Positions 16,797 to 25,008 of a stretch of 64,000 nucleotides of DNA are shown here, in pieces (the first letter of the stretch is position 1; each line of letters opens with the position of its first letter). Position numbers and translations under genes: made by a program. A model generated the notes under the pieces. The model made no database searches. It saw only the letters and a program-made list of their open reading frames with translations, and had not been told where the DNA came from. Source of the DNA: SOIL31 sp964636815 (lineage in GTDB: Bacteria > Babelota > Babeliae > Babelales > Vermiphilaceae); contig CAZWTF010000007.1 of the NCBI GenBank assembly GCA_964636815.1, positions 16,158 through 80,157 on the forward strand, in the 5' to 3' direction.

Positions 16797-18167
16797 ATGA
16801 GGAGAAGAGCCATGGATATAAAAGACTTACTCTATGGGATTCAGAAAAATATTGATAGTGTCATTGCTCATAATGATCCAGAGGGTACAAAGCTATGGCG
16901 CAATCTCCTGGAGACTCATCCGGTTGATATTGCCGATATATGTAAACGTTTAAGCCAAGAAGATGTAAAAAAGCTTTATAAGGCACTTCCTCACACCATA
17001 CAGCTGGATGTGTTTGGTGAATTATCGGACAAATTAAAGGTCTATGTCCTCTCAGTTTTAGATGATAATGAGCAAGTTGAAGCGTTTCAAACTCTTTCTA
17101 CAGATGAGCTTACCGATCTTTTTGATATATTTTCAGATGATGAGCTTAAACGCTATCTTGGCTCTCTGAATAAACGTGTGCATGAAAAAGTAAAAAAAAT
17201 GCTGAAATTTGATCCAGAATCAGCAGCGGGTGTGATGCACACGGATGTGATTACATTGATGCAAGATTTTACGGTTGAAAAAAGCATTTCTTTAATGCAG
17301 CGGTTGCGACCAAGTAGAGATGTTCACCAACAGATGTTTGTGGTTAATAAAGATCACCTTCTTGTTGGTTTTGTCTATTTAGAAGATTTAATTTTTAATA
17401 AACCGAATATTCGTATTTCTTCTTTTATGCATAAAAATGAACTTATTGCACGCGCAGATGAAGATCGTGAAACTATTGCAAAAGCGATGGTGCATTATGG
17501 TCTTACAACAGTTCCAGTGGTTGGTGCTGACTTGATTTTTCTTGGTGTTATTTCCGGTGACACCTTGATGGACGTTTTGGTTGAAGAGGCGGTGGAAGAT
17601 GTTCAGAAGATGGCAGCCGTAACACCCCTTACTCGTCCTTATTTTGAAACATCATTTTTCCAATCGTTATACGAGCGCAGTTATATTTTGGTGATACTGT
17701 TACTTGCAGGCTCAGTTTCTACTACCATTATGCGCATGTATGAAGCAACGCTTACAGAATTGCTTTTAATGTTTGTTCCCATGCTCACCAGTGTTGGAGG
17801 TAATACAAGTAACCAAACCTCAGCAGTTGCAATCTGTGGTATGGCTTCAGGTGAATTTACACAGAGTACTGTTAGAAAATTTTTACGACGTGAATTGATG
17901 ATAGCTTCTTTCTTATCAGTTATTCTTGGCGCAACATCATTTACGCGTGTGTATTTAACCAGCGGGGTGCTGTGGGAAAGCATAGTAGTAAGTTTAACGT
18001 TAGCAATCATTGTTTTGGTTTCTGTGACACTTGGCAGCGCAATGCCGTTTGTTCTAAAGCGCTTTAATATTGACCCTGCATTCTCTGCAGGACCGTTCTT
18101 GGCAACCATCATGGATATTGTTGGTATATTAATTTATTGTGCGAGTATTAAACTTTTGCTTTTCTAA
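16797..18167 (+). CDS. mgtE: MgtE-family magnesium transporter
   Basis: About 456 residues. It has an N-terminal helical N domain (LSQEDVKKLYKAL and following repeats), paired CBS domains (LMQDFTVEKSISLMQ; TTVPVVGADLIFLGVI), then five membrane helices with the MgtE motifs TSVGGNTSNQTSAVAICG, MASGEF, FNIDPAFSAGPFLATIMD and a final IVGILIYCASI. The family imports Mg2+, gated by the CBS/N domains. Two starts are plausible: 16797 (GGAGG, 6 nt) and 16812 (AGGAG, 7 nt). A longer frame from 16755 simply reads through the dispersed repeat and is discounted. Confidence 0.95.
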   Translation: MRRRAMDIKDLLYGIQKNIDSVIAHNDPEGTKLWRNLLETHPVDIADICKRLSQEDVKKLYKALPHTIQLDVFGELSDKLKVYVLSVLDDNEQVEAFQTLSTDELTDLFDIFSDDELKRYLGSLNKRVHEKVKKMLKFDPESAAGVMHTDVITLMQDFTVEKSISLMQRLRPSRDVHQQMFVVNKDHLLVGFVYLEDLIFNKPNIRISSFMHKNELIARADEDRETIAKAMVHYGLTTVPVVGADLIFLGVISGDTLMDVLVEEAVEDVQKMAAVTPLTRPYFETSFFQSLYERSYILVILLLAGSVSTTIMRMYEATLTELLLMFVPMLTSVGGNTSNQTSAVAICGMASGEFTQSTVRKFLRRELMIASFLSVILGATSFTRVYLTSGVLWESIVVSLTLAIIVLVSVTLGSAMPFVLKRFNIDPAFSAGPFLATIMDIVGILIYCASIKLLLF

Positions 18168-18269
18168 CTATATTTTTTAACAAAAATGTTAGAATTGCTT
18201 GACAAAACCTCTATATAATTATACCTTCTAATAGTGATTTAATTTGAAATGCTGATTTAAAAAATTAGT

Positions 18270-18345
18270 GGGCCGCTAGCTCAGTCGGTAGAGCAACAGC
18301 CTTTTAAGCTGTGGGTCGTTGGTTCGAGTCCAACGCGGCTCACCA
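18270..18345 (+). tRNA. tRNA-Lys (anticodon TTT)
   Basis: 76 nt with encoded CCA. Acceptor GGGCCGC pairs with GCGGCTC (one G-U). The D arm is GCTC/GAGC, the anticodon stem ACAGC/GCTGT has loop CTTTTAA, and the T arm contains GGTTCGAGTCC. A TTGACA box lies at 18199-18204 upstream, but a well-spaced -10 is not clear. Confidence 0.97.
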
Positions 18346-18467
18346 TACTTTTCCTTTATTTGCTCATTCTGAGCCTGTTAAAGAATGTATGGCACGGTCA
18401 GTCAAAAAATCGTGATTTTTAACCCACTTATCCCAAAATTTGAATCATCTATTCTATTGAAATTTAT

Positions 18468-18545
18468 GTCCCTATCGTCTAGCCTGGTCTAGGACATCGC
18501 CCTTTCACGGCGAAAACAGGGGTTCAAATCCCCTTGGGGATGCCA
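18468..18545 (+). tRNA. tRNA-Glu (anticodon TTC)
   Basis: 78 nt with encoded CCA. Acceptor GTCCCTA pairs with TGGGGAT through two G-U pairs, discriminator G. The anticodon stem TCGCC/GGCGA has loop CTTTCAC, and the T arm contains GGTTCAAATCC. It is 122 nt after tRNA-Lys; the gap holds a degenerate copy of the dispersed repeat (CTCATTCTGAGCCTGTTAAA). Its 3' end is echoed at 28277-28286. Confidence 0.97.
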
Positions 18546-18588
18546 GATTTTCATCTGGTGGGCCAGTAAATAATTGGCTAAAAATATA

Positions 18589-18620
18589 AAAGAGCAGTTT
18601 TAAATAACTGCTCTTTTTTT
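18589..18620. terminator. Rho-independent terminator, bidirectional
   Basis: Stem AAAGAGCAGTT / AACTGCTCTTT with a 6-nt loop and T-runs on both sides. It ends the tRNA transcript and, on the minus strand, the 18625-18900 gene. It is closely similar to the terminator at 28344-28378. Confidence 0.88.
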
Positions 18621-18624
18621 TGGG

Positions 18625-18900
18625 TCAATGAGATTTTTTTGCTTTTCTTATTGGCGTCCAATGCCACCACGGCTTTTTTTCTCCGGTATTTGCTTCATGT
18701 ATAATTGCTGCAAATACATCCCAAACGCATGGATCATGTTTCTGTTTTGTGATTTTTTGTAATCGCTCATATAATTCATCAGCATTTGCTTGCGCAAGTT
18801 GAGTTATTGTGGTTATTTCCAGCAAAGTAAGATCTTTGTTTGTTGCAGGACCAAGATTCATGAGGGATCGGAGTTCTTTATTGGTAGATGTTTTTTTCAT
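18625..18900 (-). CDS. Cdd1-family helix-hairpin-helix protein
   Basis: 91 residues, full length for the family. LMNLGPATNKDLTLLEITTI is a helix-hairpin-helix motif, followed by QANADELYERLQKITKQKHD and PCVWDVFAAIIHEA, the conserved pattern of the 'pathogenicity locus' Cdd1/McrB-type mitomycin-resistance family. The biochemical role of this family is poorly known; HhH motifs commonly bind DNA non-specifically. A weak start context precedes it. It is convergent with the tRNA pair and is the last minus-strand gene before them. Confidence 0.8.
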   Translation of the reverse strand: MKKTSTNKELRSLMNLGPATNKDLTLLEITTITQLAQANADELYERLQKITKQKHDPCVWDVFAAIIHEANTGEKKPWWHWTPIRKAKKSH

Positions 18901-18956
18901 GATTTCTTAGTTGATATTTGATTGTGATTTGCGTCTATAACGCTTACAAATTTTAA

Positions 18957-19736
18957 TTATTCTTGTTTTTCTTCAAGTAGCTTGCGATAGAAAAATGCAT
19001 GCGCAGATACATTGATAAATAGACATGTAAAGGTGGTATAACATATAATTGCAACCGAAATTATATCAATTGCGATTAACCCACACAATGCATTACTCAT
19101 CATGGTGCTTAGCATTATAATAGACTGTGTTATTATGTATACCATAAAGATATCAAACATGTGTCCTTTTGATATACGCCAAGAACCTTTTAATGACCGT
19201 ATAATACCGATATTTTTATCTACTATAAAATATTTCCATAACCTTAATCGTATATCTATCAATAATCCAGGAATAATGAAAAAATAATATCCTGCATTAG
19301 TCACAAAAAAATATAAAATAGCAGCGCCAAGATAGCTTGGAATTTTTCTGAAATAAGAGATGGTTTCTTTAAAAGATATATACTTATTATCATACAATCT
19401 AATAGATAAAACTAATCCTATCATGTCACAAATGCACAGATAGATGGAAGTAAATACAGACACAAATAACACAATAAAACGAATTAATCCTAGTTCTTTT
19501 AGTTGTTCTGTTATTACCGGAGTTCTTTTCATTGTAAAATAATTCAGAGCAGTAGTGATTGCTTTAAAATCATTTTGTGTGATAAATCCTTGTTTGATGT
19601 AACACACAAGTAATACAATTACACAAAGTAATAGACTAGCGACAGAAAATAATTTGAACAAAAAATTAAAATGTTTGCGTAACATTTTAACACTGAAACG
19701 AATTGCATCAAAAGCGAGATACTTTTTTTTGTTCAT
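18957..19736 (-). CDS. Multi-pass membrane protein of unknown function, paralogue of 34039-34773
   Basis: 259 residues with about six hydrophobic helices. It shares with the protein at 34039-34773 a distinctive stretch: WKYFIVDKNIGIIRSLKGSW and SKGHMFDIF here, FPYFIVDKHAGPIRALKMSW and TKDHVWDIF there, plus a C-terminal FFYRKLLE/CYYRNFVA motif. The pattern YFIVDK...IRALK.SW...DIF resembles bacterial DUF975-like integral membrane proteins, without a known activity. AAGG precedes the start. It lies 10 nt downstream of an immunity-like gene, so it may be read with the toxin region. Confidence 0.82.
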   Translation of the reverse strand: MNKKKYLAFDAIRFSVKMLRKHFNFLFKLFSVASLLLCVIVLLVCYIKQGFITQNDFKAITTALNYFTMKRTPVITEQLKELGLIRFIVLFVSVFTSIYLCICDMIGLVLSIRLYDNKYISFKETISYFRKIPSYLGAAILYFFVTNAGYYFFIIPGLLIDIRLRLWKYFIVDKNIGIIRSLKGSWRISKGHMFDIFMVYIITQSIIMLSTMMSNALCGLIAIDIISVAIICYTTFTCLFINVSAHAFFYRKLLEEKQE

Positions 19737-19746
19737 TATATATACC

Positions 19747-20124
19747 TTAATTTTTTGTTTCTATAATAAATTGATTATTTTCATGTTTGATGATTACTTC
19801 TTTGGGTTGTAATTTTAGGACTTTTTCTTCCCAGTCATTAAGCAATTTTATAAATTGATCAAGCGTCATTTTTAATTGTGATTCGTATCCTTCTTCTGGG
19901 TATAGATCGCTTAGCAGTATGTAGCCATTTTGTTTTTCTAAAGCAGTTGAATTGCCATTTGTGTATTGTTGTAGATGGTTAAGAGCATATTCTTTATAAA
20001 AAGAAGGGCGAGATCTAACATCACTTGTCATAAAACGTCCAAGAATTGTCATGTTTATGTTAGATGCATTTGTATAGGAATAATTTCTATAATTTTCATC
20101 AAGACAAAAATTTACAATATTCAT
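19747..20124 (-). CDS. Immunity-like protein, paralogue of the putative EndoU-toxin immunity gene
   Basis: 125 residues. It is clearly related to 21622-21990: both have NGYILLSDLYPEE (or DGYILMSDLYSEE), MT.DQF..LL.DWEEKVLKL, and the nearly identical C terminus KPKEVIIKHEN.QFIIETK. No signal peptide, so probably cytoplasmic. In polymorphic toxin loci, extra immunity paralogues often sit 3' of the toxin as orphan modules, and this one lies downstream of a truncated toxin copy. The N-terminal half is much more diverged than the C-terminal half, which suggests a different partner specificity. Function is inferred from position and paralogy. Confidence 0.7.
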   Translation of the reverse strand: MNIVNFCLDENYRNYSYTNASNINMTILGRFMTSDVRSRPSFYKEYALNHLQQYTNGNSTALEKQNGYILLSDLYPEEGYESQLKMTLDQFIKLLNDWEEKVLKLQPKEVIIKHENNQFIIETKN

Positions 20125-20150
20125 CGTAATACTTTATGATTTGGCGTGTT

Positions 20151-20384
20151 TTAGCAATGAACACCTTGGTCTTCTGCGTATTCTAAATCTTCTATTTTGG
20201 CATTTTTGTAAGTTAAGCCATGCTCTTCAAGAAACGGAGTTAATCTTGTAAAGTTTTTAACACTAACTATTTGATCTTGATTCCAACAAGCTTCGCATTC
20301 ATCACATATTTTTATTGTAATTCCTAAATCAAGCACTTTTGCATTATAAATATTTCCTTGTCCTTCGCATACAGGGCAGCTCAT
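20151..20384 (-). CDS. Small double zinc-ribbon protein
   Basis: 77 residues. It has CPVC at residues 3-6 and CDEC plus another Cys (ICDECEACW) about 25 residues later, a typical Zn-ribbon arrangement. A charged C-terminal half follows, ending in EDQGVHC. No signal peptide. Short Zn-ribbon proteins of this style (CPVCxGxG... ICDECxxCW) are common as small accessory or immunity-like genes in toxin loci, but I do not recognise a specific family function. It sits between two other small genes in the tail of the toxin operon. Confidence 0.72.
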   Translation of the reverse strand: MSCPVCEGQGNIYNAKVLDLGITIKICDECEACWNQDQIVSVKNFTRLTPFLEEHGLTYKNAKIEDLEYAEDQGVHC

Positions 20385-20398
20385 TATTATGTTGTTTT

Positions 20399-20731
20399 TT
20401 AAAATGAATATTCTCCTGATTTAATCCTTGTAAAATACTGTTTTTTAGCTTCTTCGAAATTATCAAAATCTTGTACAAAACGAATCAAGCGATCAGGCAT
20501 TCCTATATCATATTTGTAAAGTAAGCATGCTAATCCAGATTGAATTTTGTCTAACATTTCAAAATAATTAGAAGCTTCTTGCAATGTTTCGCAATTCTTT
20601 ATTTTGGAAAAAATATAAGTGACTTTTTGACTTAGTAATGGGAAGTGTATATTTAAAGTATCAGCTATTTGTTGCATGTCTTTTAATTCAGTTTCTAGCT
20701 CTTGCATATTGATAAAAACATCATTTATCAT
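20399..20731 (-). CDS. Small cytoplasmic protein of unknown function in the toxin locus
   Basis: 110 residues; not recognised. Almost wholly helical and acidic: INMQELETELKDMQQIADTL, SNYFEMLDKIQSGLACLL, then FVQDFDNFEEAKKQYFTRIK. No signal peptide or membrane segment. It lies 14 nt upstream of the zinc-ribbon gene and 73 nt after the truncated toxin gene. From position it may be an immunity gene for a lost toxin domain, but nothing in the sequence proves this. Confidence 0.65.
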   Translation of the reverse strand: MINDVFINMQELETELKDMQQIADTLNIHFPLLSQKVTYIFSKIKNCETLQEASNYFEMLDKIQSGLACLLYKYDIGMPDRLIRFVQDFDNFEEAKKQYFTRIKSGEYSF

Positions 20732-20804
20732 AAATTATCTTTTATTTAGATTTTTTTTTATCTTCTTGAGCTTTAAATATTATATTTTTGAAGTTTTTAT
20801 AATT

Positions 20805-21521
20805 TTAATTAATTTGGCGCGATGAATAACAATCGTCAGCTGCCTCAAGAGCATCAAATCCATATTGTTTGACAAGCCATGTTTTAATTTCGGTTGCAAG
20901 AAAGATATTTTTTTGTTCTGCTTGTTCAGTTATTTGTTTTTGTAAATTTTGTAATTCATTATATGATTTTTCAAGAGGAGCATATTTGATGATATACAAT
21001 ATAGTTGTTAGAGGATCGCTATAGATTTGTTCTGCTATTGCAAGCGCTATGTAATCAGTAAAAGTATTTTGATTACCATTTTTTATAACGATGCTGTGTA
21101 ATAATTCCATTTCTTTAAAAAGAGATTTAAGATCTCCTTTTTGTTGTAAGGCAATACAGTATTCTTTATATTTTTGAAGAGCTTTGCGTGATTGTGTATC
21201 TCCATGTTCATCAATATAGTCTTGCCGTGTTATAAGAGCTGTTTCAGCAACTCTTATAATATCAATACCTACTTGTGCAATAAAGGCTATTTCTTCAGGA
21301 TCGGTAGCTAGAGTAGGTATCATTGGTATGTTAATTTTATATAGCGGAGATAAGCTCATATCTCCCCGTTTACTATTTATTTGTTTAATAAGTTCCACAC
21401 TTTTTAATAATTCATGCATGTTGTCAGATATTTCAGGAGCGTTATTTTTTTTTGTTGTGGAGTTAAGTGATATATTAAAAACACAAAGAAGTTGTAAGAA
21501 AATTCGATAGATAGATGGCAT
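20805..21521 (-). CDS. Truncated paralogue of the EndoU toxin (signal peptide plus one helical module only)
   Basis: 238 residues from the ATG at 21521 (GGAG 8 nt upstream; the same AACCACATG context as the AAA gene start at 27476). A signal peptide (YRIFLQLLCVFNISLNS) is followed by a module that aligns with residues of about 275-430 of the 993-residue toxin: VGIDIIRVAETALITRQDYI against LGIDIMAMAERDLISRPDYI, IALAIAEQIYSDPLTTILY against ICYAIAEKVYSDPITNVLY, and IKTWLVKQYGFDALEAADDC against IKDFIVKQYGFDPIEAAYHC. It stops there, without the later modules or nuclease domain. It is a partial duplication; whether it is a remnant or a functional short protein is open. Confidence 0.8.
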   Translation of the reverse strand: MPSIYRIFLQLLCVFNISLNSTTKKNNAPEISDNMHELLKSVELIKQINSKRGDMSLSPLYKINIPMIPTLATDPEEIAFIAQVGIDIIRVAETALITRQDYIDEHGDTQSRKALQKYKEYCIALQQKGDLKSLFKEMELLHSIVIKNGNQNTFTDYIALAIAEQIYSDPLTTILYIIKYAPLEKSYNELQNLQKQITEQAEQKNIFLATEIKTWLVKQYGFDALEAADDCYSSRQIN

Positions 21522-21621
21522 GTGGTTGCTCCAAAAATGTAAAATAATATTGTTTATCAAAAAATTAGTGTATCAAATTTTGTGGTTAATTGCTGAATTT
21601 TTACAACATGAGAAAAAGAGA

Positions 21622-21990
21622 TTAACCCTTTGTTTCGATAATAAACTGATCATTTTCATGCTTGATGATAACTTCTTTGGGTTTTAATTTTAGAACTTTT
21701 TCTTCCCAATCCGTAAGTATCTGCACAAATTGTTTCTGAGTCATTGTTAATTCCGTTGGAGTTTTTTCTTCTGAATATAAATCACTCATTAAAATATAAC
21801 CATCTTCTTTATCTAAATCTGTTAAATTAGCACAGGCATGATCTGACTCATTGTCGAAGGCCCAGTTGATAAAAGATGAAGGATGAATAACATCACTTGA
21901 TAAGAATAGTCCTAATATAGCCATTTCCCTTGAGTCAGTGCTGTGATAATTATAGGAGCCTTTTTCATAAATTATTTTAACGAAGTTCAT
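21622..21990 (-). CDS. Candidate immunity protein for the EndoU-like toxin
   Basis: 122 residues, no signal peptide, hence probably cytoplasmic. Its ATG overlaps the toxin stop codon by 4 bp (ATGA-type), the tight coupling expected of a toxin-immunity pair. Sequence features are EDGYILMSDLYSEEKTPTEL, DWEEKVLKLKPKEVIIKHEN and a QFIIETKG end. It is paralogous to 19747-20124, with the highest similarity in the C-terminal 45 residues. I do not recognise a named immunity family with confidence. The immunity role follows from position, size and lack of export signal. Confidence 0.75.
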   Translation of the reverse strand: MNFVKIIYEKGSYNYHSTDSREMAILGLFLSSDVIHPSSFINWAFDNESDHACANLTDLDKEDGYILMSDLYSEEKTPTELTMTQKQFVQILTDWEEKVLKLKPKEVIIKHENDQFIIETKG

Positions 21991-24968
21991 GGTAGTTTTC
22001 CAAGTTTTGGATAAGCGGTATTTATAACACCTTTTTGCGTTACTAGCATTTCTATTTCTATTCCTTCTTTTGTAAACCCATTAATTTTATATGTGCCATT
22101 CGGTATCAATGTAGCTTTTGCGCCACTTTTTTTAAAATCATCATAAGCTTCATATATTTTTTCGATTACATCTTTTCGTGACCAGTGAGCAGGAAAAAAA
22201 GTTTTATCAGGTATACGTAAAAAACCATCTATTACCAAATCTGTACTATAACAGCCATGCTTATCGATAATCTTATTGGTAAATTTGACAATATCACTCT
22301 TCTGTATAGCGTGTTCTAAATCATGATGAAATCCACTAAGTTGTAACTTTCCTTTTTTATTTAAATTTAGCTCCATGCCCAAGATATGTTTATAGTCCAT
22401 CGTAATTTTTTTATTAGCAATTTCGGTAAAGCCGTCTTTTGTACGATCATATGTTTTTTTAATTGCAACTATTTCGGGTTCTAATTCAATAGCAATTTTG
22501 GCATAAGCGCTTTCCAATAATGCTTTAGAGCTGTCGATGATATTTTTGCCTCCTACATTATTATTCATATTGTGCATGGCATCAGATATTTTTATTGTAA
22601 TGCCTTCAGCGGTGACCATAATAGGATTGTCAGCGAGATGCGTATCAAAGCCTCTTTTGAATGTGCGTGCTACAGTAGCAGTAGTTTTACCAAGTTTTTC
22701 TAATACATCTATTTCTTTGAGGAATGTATAGACACTGCCAAGACCTTCTAAGAACATAACATCCGCTAGGAATTGGCCTATAAAAACAGCGTATTGATCA
22801 CCGGTTACGTCTTGTAGCGGTTCCATTATTTCGAAAAAAGCATCGATGCGTTGCTGATATTCTTCTGGAGATAAATACAGTTTTCCAACAGTGAGATCTG
22901 ATGTGAAATGAGCGGTATTTATTATAAGTTCAGTGAGTGTAAAGGTTGTAGTGATACCATTATGCATTACAACAATAGGATCATTCCAGAGAGCAGCGCC
23001 GCTTTTTTTTAGAAGTGATCCTAAGTCGTAAGCAAGATGACCCATATTGGAAACTTGTGTAACTGGATTAAGCCCTTTGAAAAATGAGCTGAATCCTATT
23101 ATGAGGAGTTCCGACGATCGTTGTAATACTGGATGTGTGCCGCTCAAAATAGCATGTGCTAGTTGTTGAATGTCTCCTAGGGTTCGATTAGCCATTGAGA
23201 AATTAAAGATGAATGTAGGATGATCCTGTGCGGTTCTCATAGCATCTATTGAATCATAGACGTGCGCTTCTATTTTTGGCAAGTTACTTAAGTTGCAAAG
23301 ATGTGCATTGCCAAATATATGTTGCGCAAGATTATTCATTTCATTAGCTACTGATTCATAACTATTATTATTTTCAAGAATTTTTATAGCAGCTTGATTC
23401 ACATCAATAGCCATAAAAGATTCAGCAAGTTGTTTATGATCTGCTCGTGCTTCATATGTTTTGTGTGCAGTTTCAAGAATATCTAGACCAAATCTTTTTA
23501 CGATTAACTCTTTTTGTATAGCTTTGTCAGTAATATTAAGAGATTCAAGAGTTTCAATTATTTGTTTTTGAAGATGTGTTAATTCTTGATGTGCTGCCGG
23601 TAAAGATTTGTTCTGGATGTTATGTAAGATAGAAGATATATTATTGTTGGATAAAACGGGTTGATCATTTAGTGTTTTAATGTAATCGGGGCGTGAAGTA
23701 TAACAATGATATGCAGCTTCAATTGGATCAAAACCATATTGTTTTACGATAAAATCTTTGATCTGATCAGTAAGAGTAATATTATGTTGTTTTGCTTGAT
23801 CTAATATTTGTATTTCTAAGTAATGTAATTGATTGTGAGCTTTTTCAAGAGATTGAGTATGCACAATTTCGTATAATACGTTTGTTATTGGGTCAGAATA
23901 TACTTTTTCTGCTATCGCATAACAAATATTTGTTGTTAAATTATCATTTTTACCATTTTCAAAAAGCTCATGCCGCAACCGACCCTCTTCTCGCAAAAGA
24001 GCGCTGCGATCTCCTTTTTGCTGAAGATTTATACATTTTTCTCTAAACTCATGAATAGTTTTAAATGATTTTGCATCGGCATGTTGAGCAATATAATCAG
24101 GCCGTGAAATTAAATCTCTTTCGGCCATTGCCATTATATCAATACCCAAACGCACATTAAATCCCGTTTCTCCTGTTCCATTAACATAGCTAGATGTTAA
24201 AAATGTGTGATCACGTTGCCAAGGCCAGAGTTGTTTTAATTTGGCAAATGCTTCTTTGGCTATAGATAAATCAGGACAATGTATTTGTTTGAGTAGCTCA
24301 GCTATTTCTCCTGATATTAATAGGTCAATAAATTTAACCTCAGCTTGCTCTATGGGGAAAGTTTTTTTTCTGTCTAAAAACCTTCTATGTTCATTAGCAA
24401 ATTTGGTAGCAGTATCAAATTTAAGTTGCTTTAAATAGTTTTCAACAGTTGGTAATGAAAGTTTATTTGCCAGAACATAAGAATTATTTGTTTTATCTAA
24501 GGCTTGTTTAAATAATTGCCATTGTATCGCGTTTGCATGGTTTCTATCATATTGCGCATTTTTTTGTTGCGTACGATTAGATTCCATTTGCTCTACAAAA
24601 CTATCACGAACGTTATCTTTAAGCCAATCTTCCATGTGATCATGTTGTTGTGATTTAGAAGATTGGGACTGGTCAGATGTTTCAGCGTTATATTGATTTG
24701 ATTGTGAATCGTGATTGTTATTAAAGTCAGGGGAATAAGATATATCAATTGGAGTTTCGTAACTCATAAAGTTATTTGAATCCAATTCTTGCCAATGTTG
24801 AACATAAACTGCACGGTCTTCATCAATATATGATCTATAAATTCCTCCATTTATTTCTTGAGTAGTATAGTTAGAGATATTTAAATTTTGCATATTTAAT
24901 GCGGAGATATGAGAAAAAATAAAAAATGTGAAAATGGTGGTTAGTGTGCTTTTTTTTGTATGAAACAT
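21987..24968 (-). CDS. Exported polymorphic toxin-like protein with a C-terminal EndoU-type nuclease domain
   Basis: 993 residues. Order: signal peptide (LTTIFTFFIFSHISA); a Gln/Asn/His-rich region to about 150; repeated helical modules of about 85-100 residues, each ending in a motif such as IVKQYGFDPIEAAYHCYTSR or IVKRFGLDILETAHKTYEAR; a more hydrophobic central region (about 590-780); and a C-terminal domain of about 115 residues from GFHHDLEH (about 879). That domain has TFFPAHWSRKDVIEKIYEAY and GFTKEGIEIEMLVTQKGVI then NTAYP, the pattern of bacterial EndoU nucleases in CdiA and other polymorphic toxins. EndoU enzymes cleave RNA; the His pair near 881 could be catalytic. GGA 8 nt upstream of the start. 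It follows two exported AAA+ genes and is coupled to a candidate immunity gene. Confidence 0.82.
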   Translation of the reverse strand: MFHTKKSTLTTIFTFFIFSHISALNMQNLNISNYTTQEINGGIYRSYIDEDRAVYVQHWQELDSNNFMSYETPIDISYSPDFNNNHDSQSNQYNAETSDQSQSSKSQQHDHMEDWLKDNVRDSFVEQMESNRTQQKNAQYDRNHANAIQWQLFKQALDKTNNSYVLANKLSLPTVENYLKQLKFDTATKFANEHRRFLDRKKTFPIEQAEVKFIDLLISGEIAELLKQIHCPDLSIAKEAFAKLKQLWPWQRDHTFLTSSYVNGTGETGFNVRLGIDIMAMAERDLISRPDYIAQHADAKSFKTIHEFREKCINLQQKGDRSALLREEGRLRHELFENGKNDNLTTNICYAIAEKVYSDPITNVLYEIVHTQSLEKAHNQLHYLEIQILDQAKQHNITLTDQIKDFIVKQYGFDPIEAAYHCYTSRPDYIKTLNDQPVLSNNNISSILHNIQNKSLPAAHQELTHLQKQIIETLESLNITDKAIQKELIVKRFGLDILETAHKTYEARADHKQLAESFMAIDVNQAAIKILENNNSYESVANEMNNLAQHIFGNAHLCNLSNLPKIEAHVYDSIDAMRTAQDHPTFIFNFSMANRTLGDIQQLAHAILSGTHPVLQRSSELLIIGFSSFFKGLNPVTQVSNMGHLAYDLGSLLKKSGAALWNDPIVVMHNGITTTFTLTELIINTAHFTSDLTVGKLYLSPEEYQQRIDAFFEIMEPLQDVTGDQYAVFIGQFLADVMFLEGLGSVYTFLKEIDVLEKLGKTTATVARTFKRGFDTHLADNPIMVTAEGITIKISDAMHNMNNNVGGKNIIDSSKALLESAYAKIAIELEPEIVAIKKTYDRTKDGFTEIANKKITMDYKHILGMELNLNKKGKLQLSGFHHDLEHAIQKSDIVKFTNKIIDKHGCYSTDLVIDGFLRIPDKTFFPAHWSRKDVIEKIYEAYDDFKKSGAKATLIPNGTYKINGFTKEGIEIEMLVTQKGVINTAYPKLGKLP

Positions 24969-25008
24969 GTAGTTTATCCAAGAAAAATGTAATAAATTTG
25001 TTTTGCTT

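Noticed and set aside
18199..18225. Promoter TTGACA with TATAAT for the tRNA genes
   Set aside because: The TATAAT at 18214-18219 is only 9 nt from TTGACA; other -10 candidates are weak, so I did not list it as a feature.
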